Source: DASRHG01 sp035650655 (GTDB taxonomy: Bacteria > Desulfobacterota > Binatia > DP-6). From it: a DNA stretch of 56,368 nucleotides. Each line of letters starts with the position of its first letter. Position 1 is the stretch's first letter. This document shows, in pieces, positions 19,762-28,016 of the stretch. Both the position numbers and the translations under genes were made by a program. Under the pieces are notes generated by a model. The model made no database searches. It was given only the letters and a program-made list of their open reading frames with translations, and was not told the DNA's origin. The stretch is from NCBI GenBank assembly GCA_035650655.1, contig DASRHG010000023.1, positions 1-56,368 of the forward strand, given 5' to 3'.

Positions 19762-20939
19762 GCGCTCGTCTGGAGCATCAGGTGCTCGACCACCGGACCG
19801 AGGGCGAGCGCCGGGAGGAAGGTGAGCGCGCCGACGATGACGACGACGCCGATCAAGAGCGCGACGAAGAGAGGCCCGTGCGGATGAGGATCACGAGCGA
19901 CGCCATCTTCGTCTCGTACGCCTCGATCTTCTTGCCGACGTACTCGGGCGTCCGCCCGACCATGAGGCCGGCCACGAAGACGGGATGGCGAGGATCGTCC
20001 ACCCCTGCCGGGTGTCGGCGATGATCGTCCCGAACGTGCAACAGAGCGCGGAGGGGATCAGCAGGATCGCGAGCATCTCGAGGAAGTTCGTGCCCGGGGT
20101 TGGGTTCTCGTAGGGATGGGCCGAGTTGACGTTGAAGAAGCCGCCGCCGTTCGTCCCGAGCTGCTTGATCGCCACCTGAGAGGCGGCCGGGCCCATCGGC
20201 AGCGTCTGCTCCGTGACCCGCGACGTCTCCGTCTTCGGCTGGCCCCGCTCGTCGAGGACCGGGTGGCCGTCGGCGTCCTTCAGAAGCGCCGTCGCGGTTC
20301 TCGGGTGCACGAGCGCCACCGTCCGGTAGGGACCGAGGCTCTGCACGACGCCCTGCGAGACGAGGGCGAGCGCGAGGACGAGCGAGAGCGGCAGCAGGAC
20401 GTAGAGCGTCGAGCGCACGAGGTCGACCCAGAAGTTGCCGATCGTCTTCGCCTGCTTCGCGCGAAGCCCCCGGACGAGCGCCACGACCACCGCCATGCCG
20501 GCCGCGGCCGAGACGAAGTTCTGCACGGTGAGCGCGACCATCTGCGTGAAGTCGCTCATCGTCGACTCGCCGGCGTAGCCCTGCCAGTTCGTGTTGGTCG
20601 CGAAGCTCGCGGCCGTATCGAACGCCGAGCGGCGGACACGGCGCCGAGCTGCTGCGGGTCGAGCGGCAGGACGCCCTGCACGCGTTGGATCACGTAGACG
20701 ACGACGAGGCTCGCCGCGTTGAAGACGAGCATCGCGACCGCGTACGCCTTCCACGTCATGCCCTCGTGCGGACGGACGCGGGCGGCCCGGTAGAGAACGC
20801 GCTCGACGGGGCCGAGCACCGGATCGAGGAACGTCGGCTCGCCCTCGTAGACGCGTGCCATGAAGGCGCCGAGCGGCTTCGTGAGCGCCAGCAGCACGGC
20901 GACGTAGAGGCCGATCTGGAGGACGTCGTTCGCCGTCAT
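19758..20939 (-). pseudogene. kdpA: Internally deleted, frameshifted potassium-transporting ATPase A subunit
   Basis: A canonical KdpA has about 560-590 residues; about 390 codons remain in four pieces. Piece 1 (from ATG 20939, MTANDVLQIGLYVAVLLAL) ends near QLGAVS at about 20630, where a small loss shifts the frame. Piece 2 (ATNTNWQGYAGEST through IKQLGTNGGGFFNVNSAHPYENPTP) ends at DTRQGWTILA near 19990. It then jumps, losing roughly 140 residues, to FVAGLMVGRTPEYVGKKIEAYE. A second jump at MASLVIL (about 19875) leads to GPLFVALLIGVVVIVGALTF and the authentic end ALGPVVEHLM. Membrane helices and selectivity loops are lost. Codon choice in each piece is still normal, so decay is recent or the assembly is faulty. 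Confidence 0.85.
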
Positions 20940-21028
20940 CGGAAGCACTCCGGCTTCAGCATGGCGACGACGAGGTAGAGGAGGAGGACGACGGCCACTG
21001 CGCCGCCGATCGCGTAGAGCCCGCTCAA
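20936..21028 (-). CDS. kdpF: KdpF small subunit of the K+-transporting ATPase
   Basis: 30 residues with one membrane helix: a TTG start then SGLYAIGGAVAVVLLLYL and a positively charged end. This is the single-span lipid-like stabiliser of KdpABC. A strong GAGGAGG ribosome site (complement of 21034-21040) lies 5 bp before the TTG. The stop overlaps the kdpA ATG (ATGA). The gene itself looks intact although kdpA and kdpB downstream are wrecked. Confidence 0.8.
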   Translation of the reverse strand: MSGLYAIGGAVAVVLLLYLVVAMLKPECFR

Positions 21029-21038
21029 CGGAGCCTCC

Positions 21039-21122
21039 TCACAGCCGAGCGCAGAGCGCGACGAAGACGATCGAAAGCCCGAAGAAGAGGACGGCGAGAC
21101 CGATCGCGACGGCGTCCATCAT
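21039..21122 (-). CDS. Small single-span membrane protein upstream of kdpF
   Basis: 27 residues (MMDAVAIGLAVLFFGLSIVFVALCARL), essentially one transmembrane helix with a charged end; a shorter ATG at 21119 is equally possible. Mini-proteins of this pattern (a helix ending in F-V-x-L-C-x-R-L) often precede kdpF in high-GC bacteria. It ends 10 bp before the kdpF TTG and its stop overlaps the kdpF ribosome site, so it is probably the first gene of the transcript. Its role is unknown; a membrane chaperone or regulator of the Kdp complex is a guess. Confidence 0.6.
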   Translation of the reverse strand: MMDAVAIGLAVLFFGLSIVFVALCARL

Positions 21123-21363
21123 GCCAGGCAGAGGAACCATGCCCATGCCGACGGAGAGCACTCCGTGTGCCACCGCGGCATGGTCCGGATCTCGCTGATT
21201 CTGCGACCGGCGCCCATCCCGATCGTGCAACGTGCAATTCGAGGCGCGTGCAACATGCATCGTCTCGCGCGCGGAGCCCCCGATGGGCGTGCAGGCCTGG
21301 ATGACGCAGCTCGCCGGGCCCGGGCTCGATCACACCGTTGCCGCAGCCCGCGGGCTTCAGGGC

Positions 21364-21612
21364 AGGTCGGCGGCGATGACGCCGACGAAGCCGATCGAGC
21401 AGACCGTGATCGTCGAGTCGTCGCTGCTCGCCGACTCGTTCCGGAATGCCCGGGACGCCACGCTCACGGGCGTCGAGTCCGAGGGGCGGAAGGACCTCGG
21501 CTTCGTGCGCCTGTGGCTCAAGCCGTTCGGCCTCCTCGCCAACGTCGCCTACCTCGACCCAACCGTGAACGTGCCGCGGGCGAAGGCGGCGCACCGAAAC
21601 GGCTCGCGACGT
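21364..21612 (+). pseudogene. Fragment of a TonB-dependent outer-membrane receptor barrel
   Basis: The plus frame reads PIEQTVIVESSLLADSFRN, then ATLTGVESEGRKDLGF and WLKPFGLLANVAYLD. This resembles the late beta-strands of TonB-dependent receptors (PIEQTV... G-x-E-x-E-x-RK-x-L ... N-V-x-x-LD). Third codon positions are almost all G or C, so this frame was selected as protein. There is no plug, signal peptide or terminal strand, so it is a remnant. The preceding 21123-21363 holds the presumed promoter side of kdp and nothing else I can name. The match is by pattern only. Confidence 0.45.
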
Positions 21613-21647
21613 TTGTGCGCCGGCGACGGGTGCGCTAATCGCGACGC

Positions 21648-22379
21648 ATGCCCGGCACCCGCCGTCGCGGGCTCCTCCGCACGCTTCTCGCGCTCGCGCC
21701 CGCCGTCGCGGGCTGTGCGCTGCGCCCCGTGCCCGTCCCCGTCGACCCGGAGGCGACGGTCGCCGCGCACCAGGAGGGCCGCACGCTCGTCGTCGACAGG
21801 CTGCCCGACGGAGGACGCGTCGGGACGGTTCGTCCCGCGAGCGTCGTGCGGCTCCCCGGACGTCCCGACTTCGTCGTCGGCACGGACGGCGAGACCCTCG
21901 GCGGGCTCTGGGTCGTCGCCCCGGCGACCGTCGTCGCGCGCCGCGGCACGGGCACGGAGGACGCGCCCGTCGGGAAGATCGAGCCGACGTGGCAGGACGA
22001 CGTGATCCGCCTGACGATCGCGCCGGCGGACGGACCGCCGCTCCGCTCCGATCCGTTCCGGCGCGAGGGCGGCGGCACCGGGCGTCTCGTGCTCGCGCGC
22101 ACCGCCGAGACGAACCTCGACCTCCGCGGCACGTACAAGGCCGTCGTCCGGGACCCGGACGGCGTCGCCGTCGGTTGGCTCCGTCTCCGGATGAGCCCCT
22201 ACCAGCCCGCGGCGCGCATCTACGACGCCGTCCTTCCACCCGCCGTCGACCCCGCGCTCGGGATCGCGAGCTTCGTCGCCGTCGGCAGCGAGATCGACTG
22301 GATCGAGGCCCACGCCATCGACGTATACCGGGGCGGCGGCCCGGACGGGCTCGAGCGGTCGATCCCGATCCCCCGCTGA
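21648..22379 (+). CDS. Putative lipoprotein of unknown function
   Basis: 243 residues. It begins MPGTRRRGLLRTLLAL and reaches a lipobox AVAGC with Cys at about residue 23, so it is probably lipid-anchored. The rest is soluble and rich in beta structure, with ETNLDLRGTYKAVVRDPDG and FVAVGSEIDWIEAHAIDVY near the end. I do not recognise a family. It lies between the TonB fragment and the convergent subtilase, whose frame runs antisense over its last 160 bp. Codon use is normal for the window, so it is likely a real gene. Confidence 0.7.
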   Translation: MPGTRRRGLLRTLLALAPAVAGCALRPVPVPVDPEATVAAHQEGRTLVVDRLPDGGRVGTVRPASVVRLPGRPDFVVGTDGETLGGLWVVAPATVVARRGTGTEDAPVGKIEPTWQDDVIRLTIAPADGPPLRSDPFRREGGGTGRLVLARTAETNLDLRGTYKAVVRDPDGVAVGWLRLRMSPYQPAARIYDAVLPPAVDPALGIASFVAVGSEIDWIEAHAIDVYRGGGPDGLERSIPIPR

Positions 22380-24124
22380 TCCACGACGGCGCTCCCCGGC
22401 TTTCGGAACAGCGCGCTGGTCCGCGCCGGAGGAGGAGCATCGCAGCCGCCCAGGGCGTGGATCGTCAGGCGCACCGTGGCGACGTTGCCGTCGTGCACGC
22501 CGTCGCTGGGACGGTAGGTGAAGCCGTCGGCCCCGTCGTAGCCGGGAGTCGGGGTGTACGTGAAGCCACCGTCGGGCCGGAGGTCCAACGTGCCGTGCTC
22601 GACCGTCGTCACCGGGACCGCCGTCAGCGCGTCACCCTGAGGATCGGTATCGTTGGCGAGGACACCCGGGGCGACGGCGGTGAACGATGCGGGCCCCGCG
22701 ACCTCGTAGCCGTCGTCCTGCGCCACCGGGCTCTCGTGTCGACTCAGGAGGAGATCGTACGCGGCGCCGACGTCGATGACACCCCACCCGTAGTCGTTGT
22801 CGGCGCCGGGCGGGCCGAGGTCGTGTGCCGTCTCCATCAGGACGGACGCCAGCGCCGCCACGTCGACCGCCGGGAAGGCGCCGATGAGCAGCGCGATGGC
22901 GCCGGCCACGTGTGGGGCCGCGGCGGACGTCCCGCTGATGGTGACGTAGGAATTCGGAGCACCGCCGAAGGAGAAGTCGGCCGTCCTCACGTTCACCCCG
23001 GGGGCCACGAGCTCGGGGAAGATCGTACCGTCGCACGCCGACGGACCGCGGCTGCTCTGGCTCCATATCGTGAACGTGTCGTCGATCGCGCCCACGGCGC
23101 AGCTCGCATAGTTCGCCGGGCTCACGCTCGACGACGGACCGAGCAGCCCGTCGTTGCCGGCCGCGAACACGACGGCGATCTGCGCGGCCTCGAGGACCTG
23201 GAGGTCGAGCTCGAATCTGGGGCGTCCGGTGACGGGATCCCGGTCGCAGACGTTGGTGCCCTGACTCTGCCACGAGTTGTCGACGACGTCGGGCGCGTCA
23301 TCCGTGCTCGGGTCGCCGTCGGGGTCGAGGAGCCACTGAAATCCCTCGTGGATGTGGCTCTCCCGGGCTCGACCCGAGTCGTCGTAGATCTTGACCGCGA
23401 TCCATTGCGCGCCGGGCGCCACGCCGATCGCCGTCCCCCCCGCGTCGCCCCCCACCATCAACCCCATCGTCTGCGTCCCGTGATCGCTGCTTTGATGCAG
23501 ATCGAACGGCGTGGGATGCTTCCCGTGCGGATCGAACCAGCTGTTCGCCCCGCCCCGCCATCGCGTCCCGAGGTCCGGGTGATTCGCGTCGACGCCCGTA
23601 TCCATGTTGGCGACGACCACCCCCTGCCCGGTGTCCCCGAGGCTCCACAGCCGCGGGGCACCCATGGCGTCGAGGTTCCACTCCGGCGGCGCGGGGGCGC
23701 CGGCGGGAGCGGGCGATGCGACCGAGATGGAGTCGAGCGTCACGCTCTCCACTCCCGGCTGGCGAGCGAGCTCGTCGACGACCGCCGCGGGAACGGTGGC
23801 GGCGACGGCGTGAATGGCCCAGAGCTGCGAGACACGAGCCGCGCCGCGCCGCCGCAGGAGCTCCACGACGGGTTTCTGCGCCCGATCGGCGTGTGTCCGA
23901 AGGGCCCTCACCAAGCTGGAACGGCGAGAGCGCCTGCTCCCGCCCCGGAAGGGCGCGAGATCGAGTCTGTCGGTGAAGCGCACGATGACGCTCACCTCGC
24001 CTCCGGGCGCGCCCCGGCGGACGAGCGACTGAAGGTCGGGGGCGACGACCGCGCCCTGCGCAGCAGCCGCCGCCAACGACGCCATCGCACTCGCGCCGAT
24101 CCTGCGGATCCACGACGCGATCAC
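22220..24124 (-). CDS. Secreted subtilisin-family (S8) serine protease with C-terminal Ig/cadherin-like domain
   Basis: 634 codons from a GTG overlapping the CopC-CopD stop (GTGA). A hydrophobic N-terminus suggests export, followed by an inhibitor-like propeptide (EVSVIVRFTD). The catalytic triad is visible: Asp175 in VVVANMDTGVDANHPDL, His215 in SSDHGTQTMG and Ser400 in ISGTSAAAPHVAG, with oxyanion Asn324 in AAGND. After residue 450 comes a bacterial Ig/cadherin-like repeat (GVLANDTDPQGD, GGFTYTPTPGYDG). The last about 50 residues are antisense to the lipoprotein gene and look non-native, so the original C-terminus may have been lost near 22380-22420. It is the last gene of the copper-oxidase operon and may process secreted partners. 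Confidence 0.85.
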   Translation of the reverse strand: MIASWIRRIGASAMASLAAAAAQGAVVAPDLQSLVRRGAPGGEVSVIVRFTDRLDLAPFRGGSRRSRRSSLVRALRTHADRAQKPVVELLRRRGAARVSQLWAIHAVAATVPAAVVDELARQPGVESVTLDSISVASPAPAGAPAPPEWNLDAMGAPRLWSLGDTGQGVVVANMDTGVDANHPDLGTRWRGGANSWFDPHGKHPTPFDLHQSSDHGTQTMGLMVGGDAGGTAIGVAPGAQWIAVKIYDDSGRARESHIHEGFQWLLDPDGDPSTDDAPDVVDNSWQSQGTNVCDRDPVTGRPRFELDLQVLEAAQIAVVFAAGNDGLLGPSSSVSPANYASCAVGAIDDTFTIWSQSSRGPSACDGTIFPELVAPGVNVRTADFSFGGAPNSYVTISGTSAAAPHVAGAIALLIGAFPAVDVAALASVLMETAHDLGPPGADNDYGWGVIDVGAAYDLLLSRHESPVAQDDGYEVAGPASFTAVAPGVLANDTDPQGDALTAVPVTTVEHGTLDLRPDGGFTYTPTPGYDGADGFTYRPSDGVHDGNVATVRLTIHALGGCDAPPPARTSALFRKPGSAVVDQRGIGIDRSSPSGPPPRYTSMAWASIQSISLPTATKLAIPSAGSTAGGRTAS

Positions 24125-26064
24125 GGCGTCACCAAGTCCGCGAGCTCTGCCCGTTTGCGAACACGGAGCCGGACACGCACCAGGAGCGGGACGACCACGA
24201 CGGTCAGGACGATACCGGCTGCCGCGGCCGTGAGGGGCGTCTCGAGCGGGCGTTTCGAAACTCTCGCCGGCCGGACGCCGCCCGCCGGCGGCACCAGCCA
24301 GTCGAAGCGGGCGACGCGGTCCTCGATCCCCCGGCGGCGCACGACCACGTCGATCCGCCACAACCCCGCCCGAGCCAGGGAGACGCTCCCCAGCAGGAAG
24401 CGCCCGGGCTGCACCTCCTCGGCCACGACGGAGCGGCGCCCCAGGTCCTCCTCCACGAAGGTGAGCCGCAGAATGACGCGGACCACCTCCGCCGGCGGGG
24501 GACGCCGCGTGCTGCCGACGGAGACGGTGAACGCGTTCGGCCCCGGCCGATTCGGCTTGCCCGAGAGGGTCACCACCAGGTCGTCGACGGTCTCCGTCAA
24601 TGCCGTGTGGACGCTTTCCGGGGCGATCGTGAACTCCGCGCCGCGCGGACTCGGCGCCGCCGTGATGAACCCCGCGGCCAACAGGACGAGGGGGGCGAGA
24701 GCCGATTCAGACACTACCAGCGCAGGCAGACGAGACGGCCGGAGCGGTGTCCAGCCCGTCGGACGACGGAGCAGCCGGGCCAGCGGACCCGCCACCCGGC
24801 CTGGGTGCAGCAGCATGGAGCTGGCGAGGCCGAGCGCGCCCATCAATCCGGTGAGACCGATCTTGGCCGAGAGCACCTTCCCGTACGGCGTCGTGACGAG
24901 CGCATCGAGCGAGGCCACCTGCCGACCCATGCCGTACGATCCGCTCGCCAGGAGCAGGGCCACGCTGACGGCGGCCACGCGGCTGAAGGGTCGCCAGCCG
25001 GCGCGCACGATCGAGGCGAAGTCGTCGCGATCCTGGCGGGCGAGCGGCAACAGACCGACGCCGAGAGCCACGAGCCCACCCACCCACAGGCTCGCGGCCA
25101 GCAGGTGCACGAGGTCGACGACCACGGCGAGGGCCACGTTGGAGTCGAGGGTCGCGGCGTGGCCGGTCAGCGTCTCTACGGCGATCACGGCGACGGCCAG
25201 CACGAGGGCCGCGGTCGAGCGCTCGCGTCGAAGCGGCCGCGGCCCGGCCGCCTGCGCCCACAACACGCCGGTCAGCGCGAGCAACAGTGCCTCACGTGAC
25301 AGCCACAGCGTGCCCCAGCGAGTCCGGACGAGCATCTGCCATCCCACGCTCGCGAGCGAGGGCCGTTGGGGGAGCGTCTCGCGCACGGTCGCTGCATGCC
25401 AGAAGAGCAGCCCGACGCCGGCGGCAACGCCGAGGACGGCGCACGCTCGCGCCCACGCGAGCACGCGGCACCGTGCAGCCCCCAGCACGGCCGCCGCCCG
25501 CTCGTCCGCGGGGATCAGGAATCGGAGAACGGCGACGGCGCCCGTCCACGCGACGAGGAGGCTCAGGTTGATCCACCGCAGCAAGACCTCGCCGATCGGT
25601 GGAGCGCTCGTGATGCCGGGCACGGTCACGGCGCTCGGGTCCGCTCCTTCGCCCGCCGCAAAGACGAGGAAGCCCCGGCTGAGATGGCTGTCCGTCTCGG
25701 AGAGGACCGTCCAGAGCACGCTGTAGAGGCCGAGCGGCAAGTCGGGCAGGACCAGGTCCAAGAGCTTCGCATCGGTGGGGTCGGCGCGGAGACCGGCCGT
25801 GGCGACCGGCTTGCTCCCGGCATCGAAGAGCTCCACCGAGCTGAACCGGCGAGAGACGTCCTCGCTGAACCAGAGCCGCACCTCGCGGGGGACTTCGGCC
25901 AGGACGGCGCCGTCGGCGGGATCGGATCGCGTGAGCGTTGCGTGCGCGAGGACCGGGCGCGGGCTCGAGGCCGCGAGGACCGCCAGAGCCGCCGCCGCGC
26001 AGGCGCGTCGAGCGCGATGCCGCCCGCGTCTTCTCCACGCGCTCCACGTCGTTCGTCGTTCCAT
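24121..26064 (-). CDS. CopC-CopD fusion copper protein (YcnJ-like) with C-terminal YtkA-like domain
   Basis: 647 residues. A signal peptide ends at VLAHATLTRSDPADG, which leaves a His near the mature N-terminus as in CopC copper sites; the CopC fold runs to about 150 (VRLWFSEDVS, LYSVLWTVLSETDSHLSRG). About eight membrane helices follow in a CopD domain (LTGHAATLDSN, DLVHLLAASLWVGGLVALG with conserved His). A periplasmic domain (about 480-600) and a last helix close it. This architecture is that of YcnJ-type proteins that bind copper outside and pass it into the cell. It probably supplies or recovers copper for the oxidases in the same operon (inference). It sits 55 bp after copC and overlaps the protease start by 4 bp. 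Confidence 0.9.
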   Translation of the reverse strand: MERRTTWSAWRRRGRHRARRACAAAALAVLAASSPRPVLAHATLTRSDPADGAVLAEVPREVRLWFSEDVSRRFSSVELFDAGSKPVATAGLRADPTDAKLLDLVLPDLPLGLYSVLWTVLSETDSHLSRGFLVFAAGEGADPSAVTVPGITSAPPIGEVLLRWINLSLLVAWTGAVAVLRFLIPADERAAAVLGAARCRVLAWARACAVLGVAAGVGLLFWHAATVRETLPQRPSLASVGWQMLVRTRWGTLWLSREALLLALTGVLWAQAAGPRPLRRERSTAALVLAVAVIAVETLTGHAATLDSNVALAVVVDLVHLLAASLWVGGLVALGVGLLPLARQDRDDFASIVRAGWRPFSRVAAVSVALLLASGSYGMGRQVASLDALVTTPYGKVLSAKIGLTGLMGALGLASSMLLHPGRVAGPLARLLRRPTGWTPLRPSRLPALVVSESALAPLVLLAAGFITAAPSPRGAEFTIAPESVHTALTETVDDLVVTLSGKPNRPGPNAFTVSVGSTRRPPPAEVVRVILRLTFVEEDLGRRSVVAEEVQPGRFLLGSVSLARAGLWRIDVVVRRRGIEDRVARFDWLVPPAGGVRPARVSKRPLETPLTAAAAGIVLTVVVVPLLVRVRLRVRKRAELADLVTP

Positions 26065-26119
26065 GGCTCGGCGCCGCGCTCGCTCGACGGGCGTTCGGGA
26101 CCGTCGCCGGCGCTTTCCC

Positions 26120-26479
26120 TCACTTCACCACGAAGCCGAGCTCGTCTCTGGTCACGTCCCCGTCCTCGGCGCTGACGGCAGTCCAGCGCACCGTGTATCT
26201 CCCCGGCGGCAGTGGTGCCGGCAGCGTGAGGAGCAGCGAGGCGTGATCAGGGTCGTTCAGGTCCACGCGCCCGTCCCGCGTGCCCACCTGGCGGCCACCG
26301 GCATCGAAGACCCGAAAACGGCTGCGCTTCGTGTCCAGCTCCTGGCTGTACCGGATCGTCACGCGCTCCACGCGCTCGCGCACCTCTCCGTTCGCGGGGA
26401 CGGACTCGAGCAACAGGGAATGGGCCGACGCGCTTCCCGCCAATCCGACGAGCAGGACGGCGACCGCCTCCTTCACCAT
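26120..26479 (-). CDS. copC: CopC-type periplasmic copper-binding protein
   Basis: 119 residues. The signal peptide ends SASAHSLLLESVPANGEV, giving the CopC-typical His at the start of the mature chain. The body has VERVTIRYSQELD, LTLPAPLPPGRYTVRWTAVSAEDGDV and RDELGFVVK, the CopC beta-barrel with its terminal D-G/H-x-V region. CopC binds Cu(II) in the periplasm and hands it to CopD or to cuproenzymes. Six bp separate it from the preceding gene. A second CopC domain is fused in the next gene, so the operon carries two. Confidence 0.9.
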   Translation of the reverse strand: MVKEAVAVLLVGLAGSASAHSLLLESVPANGEVRERVERVTIRYSQELDTKRSRFRVFDAGGRQVGTRDGRVDLNDPDHASLLLTLPAPLPPGRYTVRWTAVSAEDGDVTRDELGFVVK

Positions 26480-26485
26480 GCGTCC

Positions 26486-27028
26486 TCACTGCACCGCGAC
26501 GTGCTCGACCTGCGCGTCGCCGAGAAGGACGCGCACCTCGCTTCCGCGATGCACGACGTTCCCCGGGTTCTCGAAGATGAGGTAGTAGGTCTGGGCCGTC
26601 CGAAACGGCGCCGTGTGCGCGTGCCCCATCAGCAGCTTGCTCGCCACGAGCCCGGTCGCCTCGTCCACGATGGCCGGCGGCGTGGCTGCGTCGTGCACCA
26701 CGCCCGCCTTGTCCGCGTCCGTGACTTGGAAGCGGAGGTCGAGGAGGCCGCCTCCGCCGGTCACGGCGACCCGCACGATCCGCACGCCGCTGCGCTCGAC
26801 GAGGCCGTCGTCCGAGACGAGCGGGCGCTTCCACGCGGCCGCCGCGCGCTGCTCGCTCGTCTCTTCCCGCGGCGCACCGTCTCCGGCGGGCGACGCGAGC
26901 CAGCGCCCGAGCGCCGTGATCCCGACCGCGAGCCCGACGCCCGCGAGCAGGCGGACGAGACGCGTCCTTCGCGGCCGTCCTGCCCGTGCGGCGCGGCGAG
27001 GTCGTGCGAAGTGGCCGGGGGCGCTCAC
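26486..27028 (-). CDS. Membrane-anchored protein of unknown function in copper-oxidase operon
   Basis: 180 residues from a GTG. A basic N-terminus and one membrane helix (about 25-47, LVRLLAGVGLAVGITALGRWL) are followed by an exported domain with GVRIVRVAVTGGGGLLDLRFQV, VVDEATG-type text and a His-rich LLMGHAHTAPFRTAQTYYLIFENPG. I recognise no named family; the fold is probably beta-sandwich. It lies 12 bp after the cupredoxin gene and 6 bp before copC, so it is co-expressed. The GHAH stretch could bind copper and an assembly role is possible, but both are guesses. Confidence 0.7.
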   Translation of the reverse strand: MSAPGHFARPRRAARAGRPRRTRLVRLLAGVGLAVGITALGRWLASPAGDGAPREETSEQRAAAAWKRPLVSDDGLVERSGVRIVRVAVTGGGGLLDLRFQVTDADKAGVVHDAATPPAIVDEATGLVASKLLMGHAHTAPFRTAQTYYLIFENPGNVVHRGSEVRVLLGDAQVEHVAVQ

Positions 27029-27040
27029 GGTCCGCCCGCG

Positions 27041-27988
27041 TCATGGTGTGATGAACGTGAGCATCCCGCCCGGCGACGCCGCGCCGTTCGAGACGTGGAG
27101 CTGTCGATTGTACAGGGCGTAGCCGTTGGCGCTGGGGGGCGACCCGGCCGGGACCGTGGCGATGGCGTCCTCGGTGGCGCCGGCCGGAATCGTCTCCGCA
27201 TTCGCATCGAACGGGTTGTTCAGCAGCCGGGCATCCCTCGCGAGCACCCGCTCGTGCATGCCGAGCAGCATCATCGACGTGTTGTCGTACCCGGCATTGA
27301 CGTAGCGCAGGAGCACTCGCTGCCCTGCGGATGCGGCGATCGGCGCCGTCTCCGGGAATGCCTTCCCGTCGATGAGCCAGTACGTCGCGAGGTAGCTCTT
27401 CATGTCGAACGTGTCGGGAGCGGCGTTGAAGTTCGGGTCGATCTGGCTCAAGAGGAGCACGGCCTCGACGTCGTACGCGCTGGCCGCCGTGTCGTAGGCC
27501 TGCCCCGCCGTGCTCGGCCGCACGATCAGCGCGCCGTACAGACCCATCGCCTGCTGGCGCCCGGCGTCACCGCCGCTCTGGTAGAGATACGTGCCCGCGC
27601 TCGCGGTGAACGTGCGCGTCACCGTGTTGCCGACCGCCGCCTCGGTGGGACCGGGAACGAACGAAACGCCCGGGATCTCGAACGAGATCGTGTGACCGGC
27701 CGGAAGCGCGTTGGTGACGGCGATCGTCACCGTGTCCCCCGCGGTCACCACGAGCTGCGGGCCCGGCAGGCTCGCCGTCGCGGTCGTGCAGTCGCCGGGC
27801 GTCGCCGGCACGCCGAATCCCCAGATGGGGACATTGCCGCCGCCGGGCAGCGTGATGCTGCCTGCCGTGGCACACAGTGCGATGGACACCGGGGCGGCCG
27901 CGGCCGTCGCGCACGTCAGAGCCAGAGCTGCCGCGGACGCCACGAGCGCGAGCCGTGCCGCCGTCTTCGGGTGTGCGAGTACACGCAT
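27041..27988 (-). CDS. Multicopper-oxidase-like secreted protein lacking visible copper ligands
   Basis: 315 residues with a signal peptide (ARLALVASAAALALTCATAAAA). The two-cupredoxin layout is recognisable: QLVVTAGDTVTIAVTNALPAGHT, FTASAGTYLYQSGG, GLYGALIVRPS and VLLRYVNAGYDNTSMMLLGM. Where multicopper oxidases have HWHG it reads HTISFE (about 99), and where they have YHSH it reads YLYQSGG (about 134). No HCH-H-M or HxxHxHG motif follows. It therefore cannot hold a normal trinuclear or type 1 site alone and may be a structural partner of the two larger oxidases upstream in the operon. It starts 28 bp after the previous stop. Confidence 0.85.
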   Translation of the reverse strand: MRVLAHPKTAARLALVASAAALALTCATAAAAPVSIALCATAGSITLPGGGNVPIWGFGVPATPGDCTTATASLPGPQLVVTAGDTVTIAVTNALPAGHTISFEIPGVSFVPGPTEAAVGNTVTRTFTASAGTYLYQSGGDAGRQQAMGLYGALIVRPSTAGQAYDTAASAYDVEAVLLLSQIDPNFNAAPDTFDMKSYLATYWLIDGKAFPETAPIAASAGQRVLLRYVNAGYDNTSMMLLGMHERVLARDARLLNNPFDANAETIPAGATEDAIATVPAGSPPSANGYALYNRQLHVSNGAASPGGMLTFITP

Positions 27989-28016
27989 CGCGACGTCCTC
28001 CTTGGCCCCGCCACGC

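Noticed and set aside
21260..21345. Minus-strand text CGNGVIEPG resembling the Cys-rich repeat of myxobacterial secreted proteins
   Set aside because: Only one motif, no following DDGN pattern, and the plus strand next to it has stronger coding signal.
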